DNA of 64,000 nucleotides, from assembly GCA_017562135.1 (NCBI GenBank), contig QEYB01000629.1, positions 124,001-188,000 on the forward strand. Reading direction: 5' to 3'. This stretch comes from Dipylidium caninum. Taxonomy: Eukaryota; Platyhelminthes; Cestoda; Cyclophyllidea; Dipylidiidae. The notes beneath the pieces were generated by a model, which saw nothing but the letters and a program-made list of their open reading frames with translations, ran no database searches and was not told the DNA's origin. Position numbers and translations under genes: made by a program. Positions 36,725-49,600 of the stretch are shown one piece after another; position 1 is the first letter of the stretch, and each line of letters begins with the position of its first letter.

Positions 36725-37611
36725 CTAATAATCAATAAACATCAGAAAAAAATAATACTTGAAAATGAAGAACTCTTTAATAAAATACAGTGCCGCCTTT
36801 TCCACTAAATGCGTCTTAAAATAGATTCTGATATGAATTACTTTTTTTCGAAAACGAAAATATGGAGAACCTTGGAGGAGAATCTTGGAACCGCAAACAG
36901 ACATCCGTGAGATTCACTCAATTCCCTACCAAAGCACGCGCACATCAAACCGTTAATGGTATATCGTGCCGATAACTCTTTATGCATCGAGGTTTAAGTT
37001 AGATAATATGTCAAAGAATCCCTGACCAATTTAGGCAGAAAATTATGGAAAATAAAATAAAATAATAAAAAATAAAACCAAGCTATTTGACGGTAGGTTT
37101 TGCGGAGACGGCGACAAACATAAGCTAGTACTAATTTAACTCAACTTAAAATAGTAACGTGTACCTCGCGACATTATAATGGGGCTAACTTTATGACCAA
37201 ATTAGGGGTGGCTATTTTTCAGTGTACAAAAAAATAGCGGCGGGAATAAATATAACTACCCCAGGCCCTAGAATTTAAGTAATGTAACTTTTCAGCGTAA
37301 TAACATGGCTACATGATTATTTGTTCTTTCAGACACGTTGCCTTTTACGCAGTTTATAGAACACTAATAACCAAGTTAAACGCTATTAGCTATCGCTGCT
37401 CTCGCCAACACACTAAATTTTTTCGCGTAGGAGATAGACTAATTGCTTTGTTTACAAATATTTTTGCTTTTAAGTTTGCAAAGAAATTGCATTTGTTTAT
37501 ATCAATCAATTATATTTTATATTAATTACGTCCTGTCCTTGAATACTGGCTCTTCTCGATATTTTATAATGCCTATACTCTGCTAATTATATCCTTATAC
37601 ATCACTGTATC
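36725..37611. other. Region between docking-protein and SHANK 5' ends
   Basis: These 0.9 kb are AT-rich and contain AATAAAATAAAATAATAAAA at 37050-37069. The first exon or exons of the docking-protein gene (start and N-terminal PH strands) should lie here or further right on the minus strand, but none was recognised. The SHANK promoter and 5' UTR should also be here. The two genes face away from each other, so a shared bidirectional promoter is possible. Confidence 0.4.
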
Positions 37612-40600
37612 ATGTGTGATAGCGATTCGGGACTATCGCTCAGTATGAATGGGAGCAATAAAGATGTTGAAAACTCTATATCCGGTTCTACAGTAATCAA
37701 AATCTCTGTCCCTTCTGCCAACATAGAGGTTCGCTATTGGTCCTTATAATAACTGGCATTTTTATAAGAAAGTCTATACTTTTCTACAAACGGATGTGGT
37801 ATCATGCGTTAAAGCGTCGATTGTGAAGGATTTGCATTTGGACTTTCGTGACATATTGAACTACGGATTGTTCCTTCCTCCGGCAAATGGAAAAGCCGGA
37901 AAGTTCCTACAGGAAGATAGACAATTAAACGAATACCCATTTTCTTGTTCCGTTGGTCATCTGGAGGTACGTTCCTTTCTCATCTTTACTCTTTTAGTTC
38001 AAATACAAACAACGGATTTACAGAAACCTACCTACTAATATTGGTAAACTCCGAAAAATTAATTCGAAGGTACAGATGTCCTTTTAAATTTATGTGAACA
38101 TAGGTCGTCGCGCCACATATTTTACTGTTTGAGATACACTTTTCTGCTGCGTTTTAATAATAATAACATTGATTTTGCTTTATAGGCAAATTTGCGGCAA
38201 TTTTTAGCCCATGTTCGTTATGGTGAAGTGAGTAAGATTAATAAGCTTTTGGACAAAGGGCTCGATCCAAATTTCCAAAGCCATGATGATGGCGGTAGGC
38301 CATACGCATTTACTCGCTGACCGCCGCGAAGAAAGTGGTCATTTACTTGTTAATATACATTTTAGAGACCCCACTGACTGTTGCAGTCCGTCATCCCAAC
38401 CCAAGGCCCATTATTATGACTCTGGTTGCTGGTGGTGCGCATTTAGATTACCGCTCTACTGATAGTTGCACGCCTCTTCACAAGGCAGCAATTCATGGAA
38501 ACTATGAAGCTGTAAAGGTGAAATTTTAACGTCCGGGCAATATTTTTGGCCATGCTTCAGTAGTTGCATCCTTTCAGCCTCTAATTTTGTCCGGCTTTTA
38601 ATGTGTTAAATAGCCTAAAATAATTATTACCTGCTACTTTTTCCCATTATCCCCTGGAAAGGTGCTTCTGGATTTGGGTCAATCAACAAATTGTCGAGAC
38701 TCGAAAGGCCTCACTCCGTTATATCACTGTATGCTCAACGACACGTCGGCCATGTGTGTTGAGCGTCTCCTTTTTGATCGCTCTATCATTGATGTAACAG
38801 ACGCTGCCGGGATGGAAGAGATTCATCAGGTTTGTTGAATGTGTTTGGTGTAATAGACACATGGTTATCTCCACTTATTTTGCGTGAAAAGTATTTCGAT
38901 AATTATTTATTCAATGCACTCGTCACTTATTGGTCATTGCTTGAAATGATTGCAAAGAAAAGTTTTTCCAAAGTAAAATCACTAAACTGCACACAGCGTT
39001 TATTTCAAAGCTTTTACCCTCACAGCCTGATGTGTGAGAAACGTATAGGGATTCATTTTGACATTTTCTCGCCTCCTGAGAAGGTGAGGTAACTGGTTGG
39101 CAACCTATTCTTGGAACTAACAAATACCCTCTTCTACGACACGAACACTATGCTGAATGAAGCTAATATGAGTATTGTGGTCACACACACTCAGTGAAGT
39201 TTGCTCGTCAAATCGAGCCCCAAATGCCCATACTTCTGGGGACCTGTGGCCCCCCTTTTCTTCACTATCAGGGGTACGTGAAAGAGGTCCCATAACGCTT
39301 CGAAGTCGACGCATTTAGTTGTCTTATCTACCTTCTTTTGTTGTCGCTTAAGAGCGCTACCGTGTCACCCGAATGTCTGGCCTTCGAGGGGCATTGCTAT
39401 CAATTTGTAGACTAGTTTCCTACGGCTGACAGTGTCAACGGATTGGGCATAATAATCTCCGAACTCACGGGTTGTTAATCCCATCCAGCGAACGTATTTG
39501 TGTGATATGCGAGCGGATTATTAGAAACGAGAGTGACCGACTACCACGATCTCGCTTGAGGATAAAAATGTGCAAAGTATGGAGACATAAGATTACATGT
39601 CCTCCGTGTGACTTGGACTTTCGACTTGACACTTGCTGAGGGGCTTTGATAATCTCGCCTGAGCGGCGGATTGATGTTTCGCTGGGGTCAGCGTTCTGCT
39701 CACCTGAGGCGATAATCTGATGCCCAGCCCCCCGGTGAAGATAAGGCGCGGGGTAGTTACCGGCTGAAGTGTACTCTCGCTAGCTCGAAATAGGTAACGG
39801 ATAAGTGATGTTAATAAGGACGATCCGGTGGCAAGTGAGTGACTCCTCCGTGTCATTTTGTGCTGACAGCAGGTTGTGATGGGATGGGTGCGCCCCTCGG
39901 GCCACCGCCTTCATGTCAACACGAAAGAGTCTGATACCACGGGGTTGACTAAACTGCACACGTGGTCTGTCAACCCAGGACAGGCTTCCTTCCCAGGATT
40001 TTTTCGTCCAAGTGGGTGATTTGAGATGCCGAGGATGAGGAGATTGACGGTCATGAGAAAGCGACTCACGAAGCACCATTAGTAGATGGCGAAGCTCACC
40101 ATCACACCGCCGTTCAGAGATACGTAGCTTCGGCATAGGACGAGCATCCTCCCTCACTTCTTCTGCTTCATCTCCTCCTCCTGCTGATGCTGTTGCGTCC
40201 ACCGAATTTGTCTTCTGACTTCAGGCTTGTCGATTCGGCCGAGTCCAGCATTTAGAATTGCTGATCGCCTACGGGGCGGATATCAACAGCCAGACGACAT
40301 TTAACGGCAACACTCCCCTGCATTTCTGTGCCTACAACGGACAGGAGTCCTGTGCGCGTCTCCTGCTATTTCGGGGCGCTGATCGGACTCTGAAAAACCG
40401 CGCTGGCCACACCGCCCACCAGGAGGCCGTGCTCGCCAATCACACCGCCACGGCCACACTTATCCGTGACTTTCAGGACAAGGATGTCGGTGCGTTGAAC
40501 CCGGTGTGATTAAGCGTTCAAATTTGTGCATAAAGGCTCCTTAAATCACACGATTCCGACGATAGTGGAAAGGCTGTTCAGACGACTAAGCGATGCCTTC

Positions 40601-43600
40601 TTCTCCCATCTCAAAGGCCACCATCACCGGGGTCAAAATCCCACTGAGGCCCGTAGCCTTCCTTATTGAAAGTCCTTTCAGGCACTTACTGGCCTCGGGA
40701 TAACTTGAATAAAGGCGGCAGTTCTTCGACTATCAACGCGGTCAAGAACTTGCCGGATTTCGGCCCTGGTAGGGGAAATCCTGATGCGCGTGTGAGTGAA
40801 TCGTGATGAATTGTGAAGGGACGGACTTATCCACATTCCTCCATTTAACCAAAAATTGGTGAACTACTTGACAGAATCAGAAACGGGTTAAGTGAAGGGG
40901 TGTAGCTAAGCCGAGGCAGGCATCGGTTGCCATGAGAAACCGTTTGAATGTACTTAACCAATTGCAGATGACATTTCCTCAGGCTGATTGTTACTCTGGT
41001 CCAGTGCCAAATAGGGGAGAGGTGGGTGTGGGTCAGTTTTGCGTCGTTGAGGTGCCGCGGACCTGGCACAAATGGCCCATTCCATGGACAAACAGTCGCA
41101 TTCGCAGTGGAGTCTCTTGCGCCAGAAGGGCGATTCCACACAAGCTACCGCGGTAAAGAAGAAGGACGAGTCCCGGCGGTGAACTGCTCGGGTGGACAGC
41201 AAAGGTATACTTGGCTTATCACCTTTGGCCGATGCGTAGGACATTTGCTAAGGCGAAAGAGCGCCTGATCGACGCCGAGGGTGAGGAGGGGCGGATTTTA
41301 CATAGCCGACACCACCTCTCTCCGTCGGAAACGAGTCTATTTTTGGCCTTTTAACACGACAAACACCGATTCTGTCGCCGAAAGAACCGAATCTTAATCG
41401 CATTAGGTACTTCTGCCCTCCTCGACACCGTCTATCCCCGTCGCCCCCATGCTCTTGGCCTTCTGACAAGGACGTTATTAAATCCACCATTAAGCAAATA
41501 ATTACCCTGTACGCATTACGGCCCACGGAAAATAAACCTTTATGACGTCCTTCCCGAGTGCCATAGAAGCCCTTCGCATTCTTTTTGGGCTCGGAAGTGC
41601 TTTTTCTTCATTTCATGACCCTTTTTAATCTTTTTCTTGGTCGCAGTCGCCTCTAACGCAGTGGGAATTGGCCTATAGGCCGTTTCAGGAACTCCATCGT
41701 TAAAGTGAGGCTGAGGAGACGGTGTTCAGCTCAACAGACGCCAAAAAGTTGAACTTCTCATTATGGAATGGATGAATGATTGGACATGGGCTGGGACAGC
41801 CGTGGAGAGGTGGAAGCCATCTTGACCGCCTTTGTAGAACTTTCACGCAATATTTTTTTATTTGAGTGATGCTGCCTATGAAGAAAGTTGTTGCGGCAGA
41901 ATTTCGGGGAGGCGACACCTCGAATGAATGTTCAATTGGAGGTCTCAAGTATTACGTCGAGCTGAATGCATAAGAGGCTGGTGGGGCAGGGGGCCAAGGA
42001 GAGACCGCTGCGTGGGACACAAGTTTGACTTTTGCCTCGGCCAGAGGGGAGAGCGAGTCATTTGGGCACTGCCACACAATTCAGCCGGCCGTTGGCACCG
42101 GTGGGGTGAACGGCGGGGTGCACGGAAAGCCACACCCTTCTCCCTCTCGGCGGGGGGGGGTGGGGGGCAAGGAAAAGAGGGAGCAGGGCCGGGCAAGTGG
42201 GCCCCTGGCATGAAGGGCAGATTCGCATTGAAACGTTATAAAAATCCACCTGACGCATCAATGCCTAAATCTATTCCGAAAATGGAAACTTTCTACAGTG
42301 GACTTCCCAATTCAGGCTGGCGGTCTATGAAATAATTATCTGCTGTACCGGACGGCGACGCGTAAAATCGCTACCTAACGACTAAGCTAGTGTTGTCTTT
42401 TCCTCTACCAGTGCCTCTCAGAGGCAGCCCCAAGTACAATCAGAAACGGCGACAATCGAACCCTGTCCGTTCGGTCAGTCAGCGGTGCGCCAGTCTCGGC
42501 CGCCTCTCGGAGGACTTCAACGGCACCGAGGCCCTCTGCTCACCTCCCTTCCCGCCCAAGGCGGCGTGCCCCGACGTCGGATTTGGGTGCTCCGCCTCCG
42601 CCGGGAGAGGACAGATGGTGACAAGCTCCAGCGGTTATTCACTCTACAGTGAAATGAACTGTGAGTTGAGCCCCTCCGCCGAACCACTTTCCATGCTCGT
42701 CACTCAGCTCCGATGAGACTCGCATGGCTGGCATTGTGACCTGCAGCGGTTGTTTGGACGGAGTACCGGGCAAGAGGACTTCGCCATGGGAAAGCGATGA
42801 CTAGTCGCTGTTAGCACAGGCGTAGCCTCACTTTTGCGAGGCGAGCCAGCCTAGCTCTCTGCCAAAAATGTGCATGCGAGAGGCTTTCTGAGAATGTGTT
42901 CCGTCGGGGCTCAAGGGGGGGGGGGGAAGGGGGGTGGGGGAGAGGGGGCAAAGGCCACCGGGGAAGCCGGCGTGCTTGCATCGCATATTTGCGTTTGCTA
43001 GTAGCTGTCAAGGGGGCACTGCAGAGGGCATCCCTTCCGCCGCACCACCTTCGGATGTCATGACACCTCGTTCATGTCTGGGATGCAATTTCGGCACGGA
43101 CGAGTGGTGGCTTGCCAACAAATGCCGTGCCTGGGTTGGGGTCCTGACCTCCGCCTGCGTGAGGAATCGACGAAGGGTCACTTGTCCCCGTCTCGACCTA
43201 AGACCAACCAACTTGTCTACAATTGAACATTCGCGGTGACAGTCGAGCTCGACCCTCGCCTTACCTCAGCCGTGTGCACTCGAATAGCCTCACTTGACCA
43301 TCCAACAAGTATGTTCCCGATAGGCTGACGCTGTTGGCAGCTCCGTGGGTGCCCTTTCCGCTTCGGAAGTCCGATTGTCCTCCTTCTTGCCGCCCCGTGT
43401 CGAGTCGCATCCTCGCAATCCTCGAAGTACGCGTATAAAGGCCCTGCTAACTTTTAACAGCCTTTCACTTTTCACTGGACGCCCAATTGTCCCTAACGGG
43501 AAGGAAAGAAAATTTAGGCGGACTAAAATGCAAAAATGGAGGTTGTAAGACCACTAGTTGGTACAAATAGAGGTGATCATCACTGCGTGCCGAGGCGATG

Positions 43601-46600
43601 TCTCCAATGTGTGTGCGTGTGCGTGTGTGTGTGTGTGTGTCAGACGGGGTCACAATAATCCGAGAGACTCTGGCGTCTCACCTGGAGCGTTTCACCACGC
43701 TCATTCAACTGACTCCCGCCACCAATCAGCTCGCCGACTTGTGCCGCGGTCCCATAGCAGTCCAATCTGCCGCCGCATTGTGTCTGAGCCACGGCTGCTC
43801 TCCTCATCTCCGTTGCAGATAACATGACTTTTGCAGGTTAGCAATTTATTCTACTATGCGTGTGTGTTCCCTATCAAATCCCTTGCTTAGGACGCTCTCT
43901 GCGATGCATTCCAAGAGGCGCTTGTGTCTCCTCGTCCCATACCCCGTAATGAGGATGGACTTTAAACCGGGCTCTGCTCATTCACGAGTCACTTGACAAC
44001 TGGGGGAGGCGGAGGAGGAGTGGGGGGATGGACGAGAGGTCTCGAGCCAACCGCCCCGCGTCACCTCTGAGGGGAATGACGGAGGCGAGGGTGCGGCATC
44101 CGCTGCAGGCGGGAGCAATGGAGGAGAGCTCCAAGTCGTCAGGCTGACATGCAGTTTGGGGTTGGCAACAGAAGCCCTTGAAGTCGAATGGGGCTAATCG
44201 AAGTCATACATAGTGAAACCCTTGTTTTTCGGCAACCGAAAGTTGGCGGGAGGTTCGTTTGGTCCTGCATCACTATTACGTTGGGCAGCGGTCTGCCGAC
44301 GGGTGATCCACATTCATTGATGGCGACCTTTGTTTCGTGGCCTGCACACCCACCCCGGTGGTCACACGGTCGAAGTGTTTGTCAATTTCGACACTTTTGT
44401 GATTTTATTCTCCAATGAGGCCACTTTTATCGCCTGCACTGCATGGGATCGAGTGTCCCATCCGTCGTTATGCCAACAAGGTGGCGTGGGTGGCGGAGGA
44501 GGAGAGGAAACGCCTCCTACAAAAACCATACTAATTTATGCGGACACATGCCCACTCGACGGTCTGCGACTGAATTCCATTTCAGCGTCCAGTTCGCGAC
44601 CAGAGGTGCAGGGGACAAGGCCTCCCCGGGGCATCCGCAAAGCCTCCATGGCTGATTCGCAGGGTCCAATGCCAGGCGGGAGCTTCGTCAGCGGCCAGTG
44701 CCAGCAGAACCAGGCCGTCCCGGGTGGCGCGAGCGGCTATGTAGACTACCGCGACAGCCCGGACACCATGTCGCTGCGCAGCTGCTCCTCGTCCTTCGCA
44801 GGTTAGTCAACCGGGCGATCGGTTGCCCCTTGTTTCCCCAAATCTTAACCAATTTTGCTTCCACTTGGCTGTCATATGCCAATTGCCCACTTTGCGGCTT
44901 GTTTTGCCCCATCCCCGCCTCCAACGCGCCTTCATTAGCATTACCGTAAAAAAACACACTCCTCCTCCGAGTACGTCCACTTGCTGCCACCGTGGCGCCT
45001 CCTCCCACCTCTACTTCCCCACTCATGCGAGAATTTGACTGCGGCCAAAGTTATCTGAGTAGGGGAGGCAAACACCGCAAAGGTCATTCGCGTCCAGAGG
45101 AGCATGCGGGGCCCAAGGCTCCCCGCGACGCAGCTTTCGACAGCATTACACCGGCCGACGCAGACTAGAATTCTCACTCCTCTGAATTCAGCTGAGTTCT
45201 AACGTCTACTTGACAACCGTTGGCAATTGTGGGTACTCCGGAAAAGACGAATGACTTTTACGCCAAAGTTTTCCACACTTCAGGGTTACATGGGAGCTCT
45301 TTACGCGCCTTCTCGCTTCCTCTGGTTGCAAGTGTGAAATCTGTCCTCCGCACGCCAGGAGCCACTTTGAATCTCAGAAAGCATTAAAGCTCGTAGGGCA
45401 ATTAATTGATGTCCTGAATCTTGTCACCCTCTTAATTCTTTCCCCTGGATTCCCCCATGGACAAGACGAATTCCGGGGGTGGTTTTTGCGGTAGATGGGC
45501 CTCTCCTGTGGACGGGTGAAGGATAAAGCCCTTTTATCGACTCTGCATAGACGGTGTTTGCTCATCGGGAAAACTCATGCTATCAGCAAAAACGGACGGC
45601 AATTAGACGGCAGTCTCAATTGTGCTGAATAGCCACCACAGTGAAGGAGTGGACGGGAGTGCGTGTTAAGTCTCACCATCAAGCGGGACGCTGAGTAGTG
45701 CCGTTGCGTGGACCAAAACATGGGAGATGGGCGCAGGCGCCGCCGTCAAGCGTGCGACGAAGACCACCAACCTCAGGTCGATTAGAATTAGGTCGGACGT
45801 TAGGGCGACTGAAGGTAGGGAGGAGTGGATGCGGGCCCGCTATCCGCCCCGTGGCCATTGCGTCTCCATCGCACGCAGTGACATTTAATCCGTCCTCGGG
45901 TGCGCATACGCTCCGGCGTCCATCTTTATTAATTTGATTCCAGTGATGGGCGGTTTTCCCCTCGAGGCGCCGTCGCATCCGTTGTAAGCCCATTCCCACC
46001 CAGTGCTTCGGTGAGTTACGGAGCAGCTGCAAACCCTCATGCCCTCCGGTGTCGCCGCTGCTGTGCGGAGATGCGGGACTGACGAGTGATTCTCCACTTG
46101 CGGCTACCTCTCTTTCCCAGAGCCCCATTCCCTTTGGGTGGCTTCTCCAACGCCCACCGCATTCGGCGACGGCTCTTCCTGTCCCTCCGCGTCTTTACTA
46201 CCTCCACCTGTGTGTGCGTGCGTGTGTTTGTGCACGCGAAAGCATTCACGTCTGTTGTTCACCTCGCCTGAAATTTACCCACTAAACGTGTGTGTGTGTG
46301 TGTGTGTGAGTATGTGCGACTGAACATGAAGACCGGAGGAGGAGCGGCTCAGAAGAGACGCAGATACACGCCCTAACATGCGCCGTCACCCTCGCTCTGC
46401 GCTCCGCATTGGCCGCTGTCCGCTCTGACTCACCGTCGCCGTAGAAAGGCACCGTGCCAGGCCTGCGTGGAGCCTTCGGCGTCGCAATGACAACGCCTAA
46501 CGACGGTGACTGGTCATTGGTTGGCCACCCGGTCTAGGTTGAGGCTCGCTAACGGCGTAATGCGGACTGGTCTCCACTTGTATGGAAATCGCGGTCCACC

Positions 46601-49600
46601 TCCTCCGTCGAGGTAACTTCAAGTGTCCGAACACGGTGAAATGCAGTGACAGTTGGCGAGGCGGGAATTGGTGCATTCTGGGACAGGCGCACTGAATGCG
46701 GGGGCGCTTGTCTTTCGACAGTTTTTTACCAAACAAGGTGGGCAGAATGCGCTGAGGCAAAGCCCGCTCTACCCTCTCAACAATGCATAATTCTATGTTA
46801 AACAGTTGCGAATTTTTGGACTTCACCACTCGGGTGTGTGCGGTAGACGAGTCTAAGACGTGGCCGACCGTCTTTGAAGGCGCCTCAGTCCAGGTTCAGT
46901 GCCACACCGGTAATCGCGACTCCACTGCGGCAATCCCCCGGATGGGCCTGCAGCTTAGCAACAAAGTCAACACACGCAACGTTGAGGCGAAGACCCGCAC
47001 CTGCGGCTGGAGAAGTAGGCGTCTTAACTTTCTCAGGCCGCGGCCAACGCGCGCACACGCTTTTTTTGCCTTCCTCGCAAACACCCTGTTTATGACACGT
47101 TTGTTGCACATTCCGACTGTAAACCGAGGTGTGAGTCGCGTCACCCGGTTGCGGTGCCGCGAGCACTCGGGAGAGCCGGTGTGTCGCGCATGAGTGACAC
47201 AAGAGGTTAAAACCTTAACTTCCCGGCCATCTGTAAGTTCCTCCGCCGCTGGGAGCGTGCCAGACTGGCCAAATGAAGGCGGCCTCGGTGGATTACAGCA
47301 CCGTGGCCGTTGTGCTTGCGCAAAATGCATAATTCTCGTGTCTCCATGGTTCTGAGCTCTCGTTAGAGAGAAAACGCCAGCGTAGATGCTACTGATGCTT
47401 CCACGCGCGTAGACGAGTGGAAGACCAAATCACACACACAGAGGCGCAGAGTTGGAGTTCCTGGTCGAAAGAAGAGCCTTGTTCTGCCTCGGCGCCAAGT
47501 CGCTCAAATAAAGACAGATCGGGACGGCCCTTGTGCGCAGCCCCAGCGGGGGCGCGGGGAGCGGGGGAGCGGTGGGGAGGGGGTGGGAAGCACTTGACCT
47601 TTAGTCCCGTACACTGTCCACGAAGGGCGATTAACTGGAATTCACGTGTGCGCGCGCGACCCACTTAGTTCTCCTCGTGGTCTCCGGCCCCGTCGACGCC
47701 TCGCCTCGGGCAGGCCGGTGCCAAGGCAGACGCAGGAGGCGTGAAGGCCAAGTCAGTCTCTACCCAGGTCCGTTTGACTCTTCGATGTTGAGCCTGAGAT
47801 CCATGAAAACATCCCCTCCACCTTGTTTGCTTAACATCTCGTCCTTTTAATGTCGTCCACGGCTTTCTCGTGGTCTAATCGGTGGCCCCGACTTCTCGCT
47901 TCGTGCTATGACGTCCTCGTGCATTTTTCTCGGCCTCATGAAATGCATGAAATGGAACTGCAGAGCCCCTCTTTAACGACATGTTGATTCGTCCCTCCGT
48001 TTTGTCTACCAAACAGTCGGTAATCGGCAGTCTACTGCTGGGGCTTGAGATTGGCATGCAGGCAAGGCTGTTTGAAAATTGATGATTGAGTGGAAAAAAT
48101 ATGAGGAGTTGGCGTAGGTTCATCATGTCAGGCCCAAAATTTCCGTATTCCACTCTGTCTTCATTCCAATTTGCCGAAAAGGTCCCCCATAAGTTGTTGT
48201 TTTGCGACCCAATGCCAAAACGAAGATGATTCTATAGATGATGCCGGCAGTTCTACGGTCCACGCATGATGCAGTTGTGGAGGGCGTGGAGACGCGGGTC
48301 CGTCCGCGATTGCAGAGCTCCATTGGGCTTCTTCCTCGCCACAGAGGGCGGAGATCGCAGCTGCTCCATGTCTGCGTGGAGCACCGAGGCCATCCCACTC
48401 CTCCTCTTGGCGTGGCCACCCAAATGGGCGGGGTCCATGTGCTTCTCCCAGCGAATCGTCACACTATTCTCCTCTTCCTCGTCAAGGCTATTCCCCCACC
48501 AGCGAGCCTCGCTTCCCCACTGACTTCCCAAGCCGAATTGGCGTCCCTCTCTGCTGTTATTCCCGATTTTCTCGGTATGCTCTCGGAGTAGGTCTCGCTG
48601 CCGACGATAGCATTGAAAGTGCGGACGTCCGGTAGATTGCGTCCCCGTCTGCGAAGGCGGTACAGCACATGGACGAAGAGCAGAGGTGCAACTAGACAAG
48701 CCCATTTACCCGGCGTCCCTGTTACTGTCTCATCGCCGAGACAGTCAGTGCTACTTCACACTTGGCTTCCGCGTGTGTGCAACCAGCGCTTGACCCGAGC
48801 GAGGCGGCTGGTCGGGGCGGATGAGGCGACGCTCACACGCGCGTGGCGTGTTGGTTCAGGCCGCAGAACGGGGCGGGCGCAGTGGCCTGCGGGGCGAGTT
48901 GGGCGCGCGTCGCCCTCGCGCAGGCCGGTGGGCGGTAGAGCGTGATGGTGGGGCCCTCGCCTCAACCCAGAGACAGGCCGAACTGGCCTTAACGAGGTGT
49001 CATGCCAACGTCTCGAGGTGCGCAGGGTGGAGAAGGCGGTGTGTGTGGTTGGCCTACCTGCTGCCCATTAAAATGTCGCTTGGAGGGCGAGGTGAGTGAA
49101 GACCAACCAACATCACGACTGTCCGCACTTAACTTAGCTCTGTTTGTCTGACCGTCTTGGACGATAACGTAGTAAATTTCGACGATTTTCCCACACTCTC
49201 CGTCGGTCAGCACTCAGCTGGTCTTGCTCATGATTTTGACAGGTGCGTGCTGCCTGACTTGGTCAGGAATGACAAGGTCTCATTGACAGGTGAGACAATG
49301 CACACTATCGAGATTTACGTCGCACCAGGATGCTGAGGTTTTAGAAATGAAGAGAAGGACAGGGCCAAGTTACGTTTGGACTCGGCCATAAGTCGCCTTT
49401 TGTTGTCCCGTGAGCTGGAAAGCAATTGAAGCCAACTTGGCGAGTGGACAGACCCCGTGAATAGGGCAAGATCACTCACCTCACTGTCTTTCTCCCGTTG
49501 GGTCGCCTCCCTCGACGGTGTCATGCCCATCGTTTGCGAGCAACTTGCTGGCATGGGTTGCTATAATCGCCGATAGCAAGTCGCCCATGGACTTGGCGAT

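Noticed and set aside
43598..43822. 74-codon + frame (DGVTIIRETLASHLERF) in a SHANK intron
   Set aside because: The stop is followed only by the microexon acceptor, the antisense frame is equally open, and it starts inside a GT repeat.
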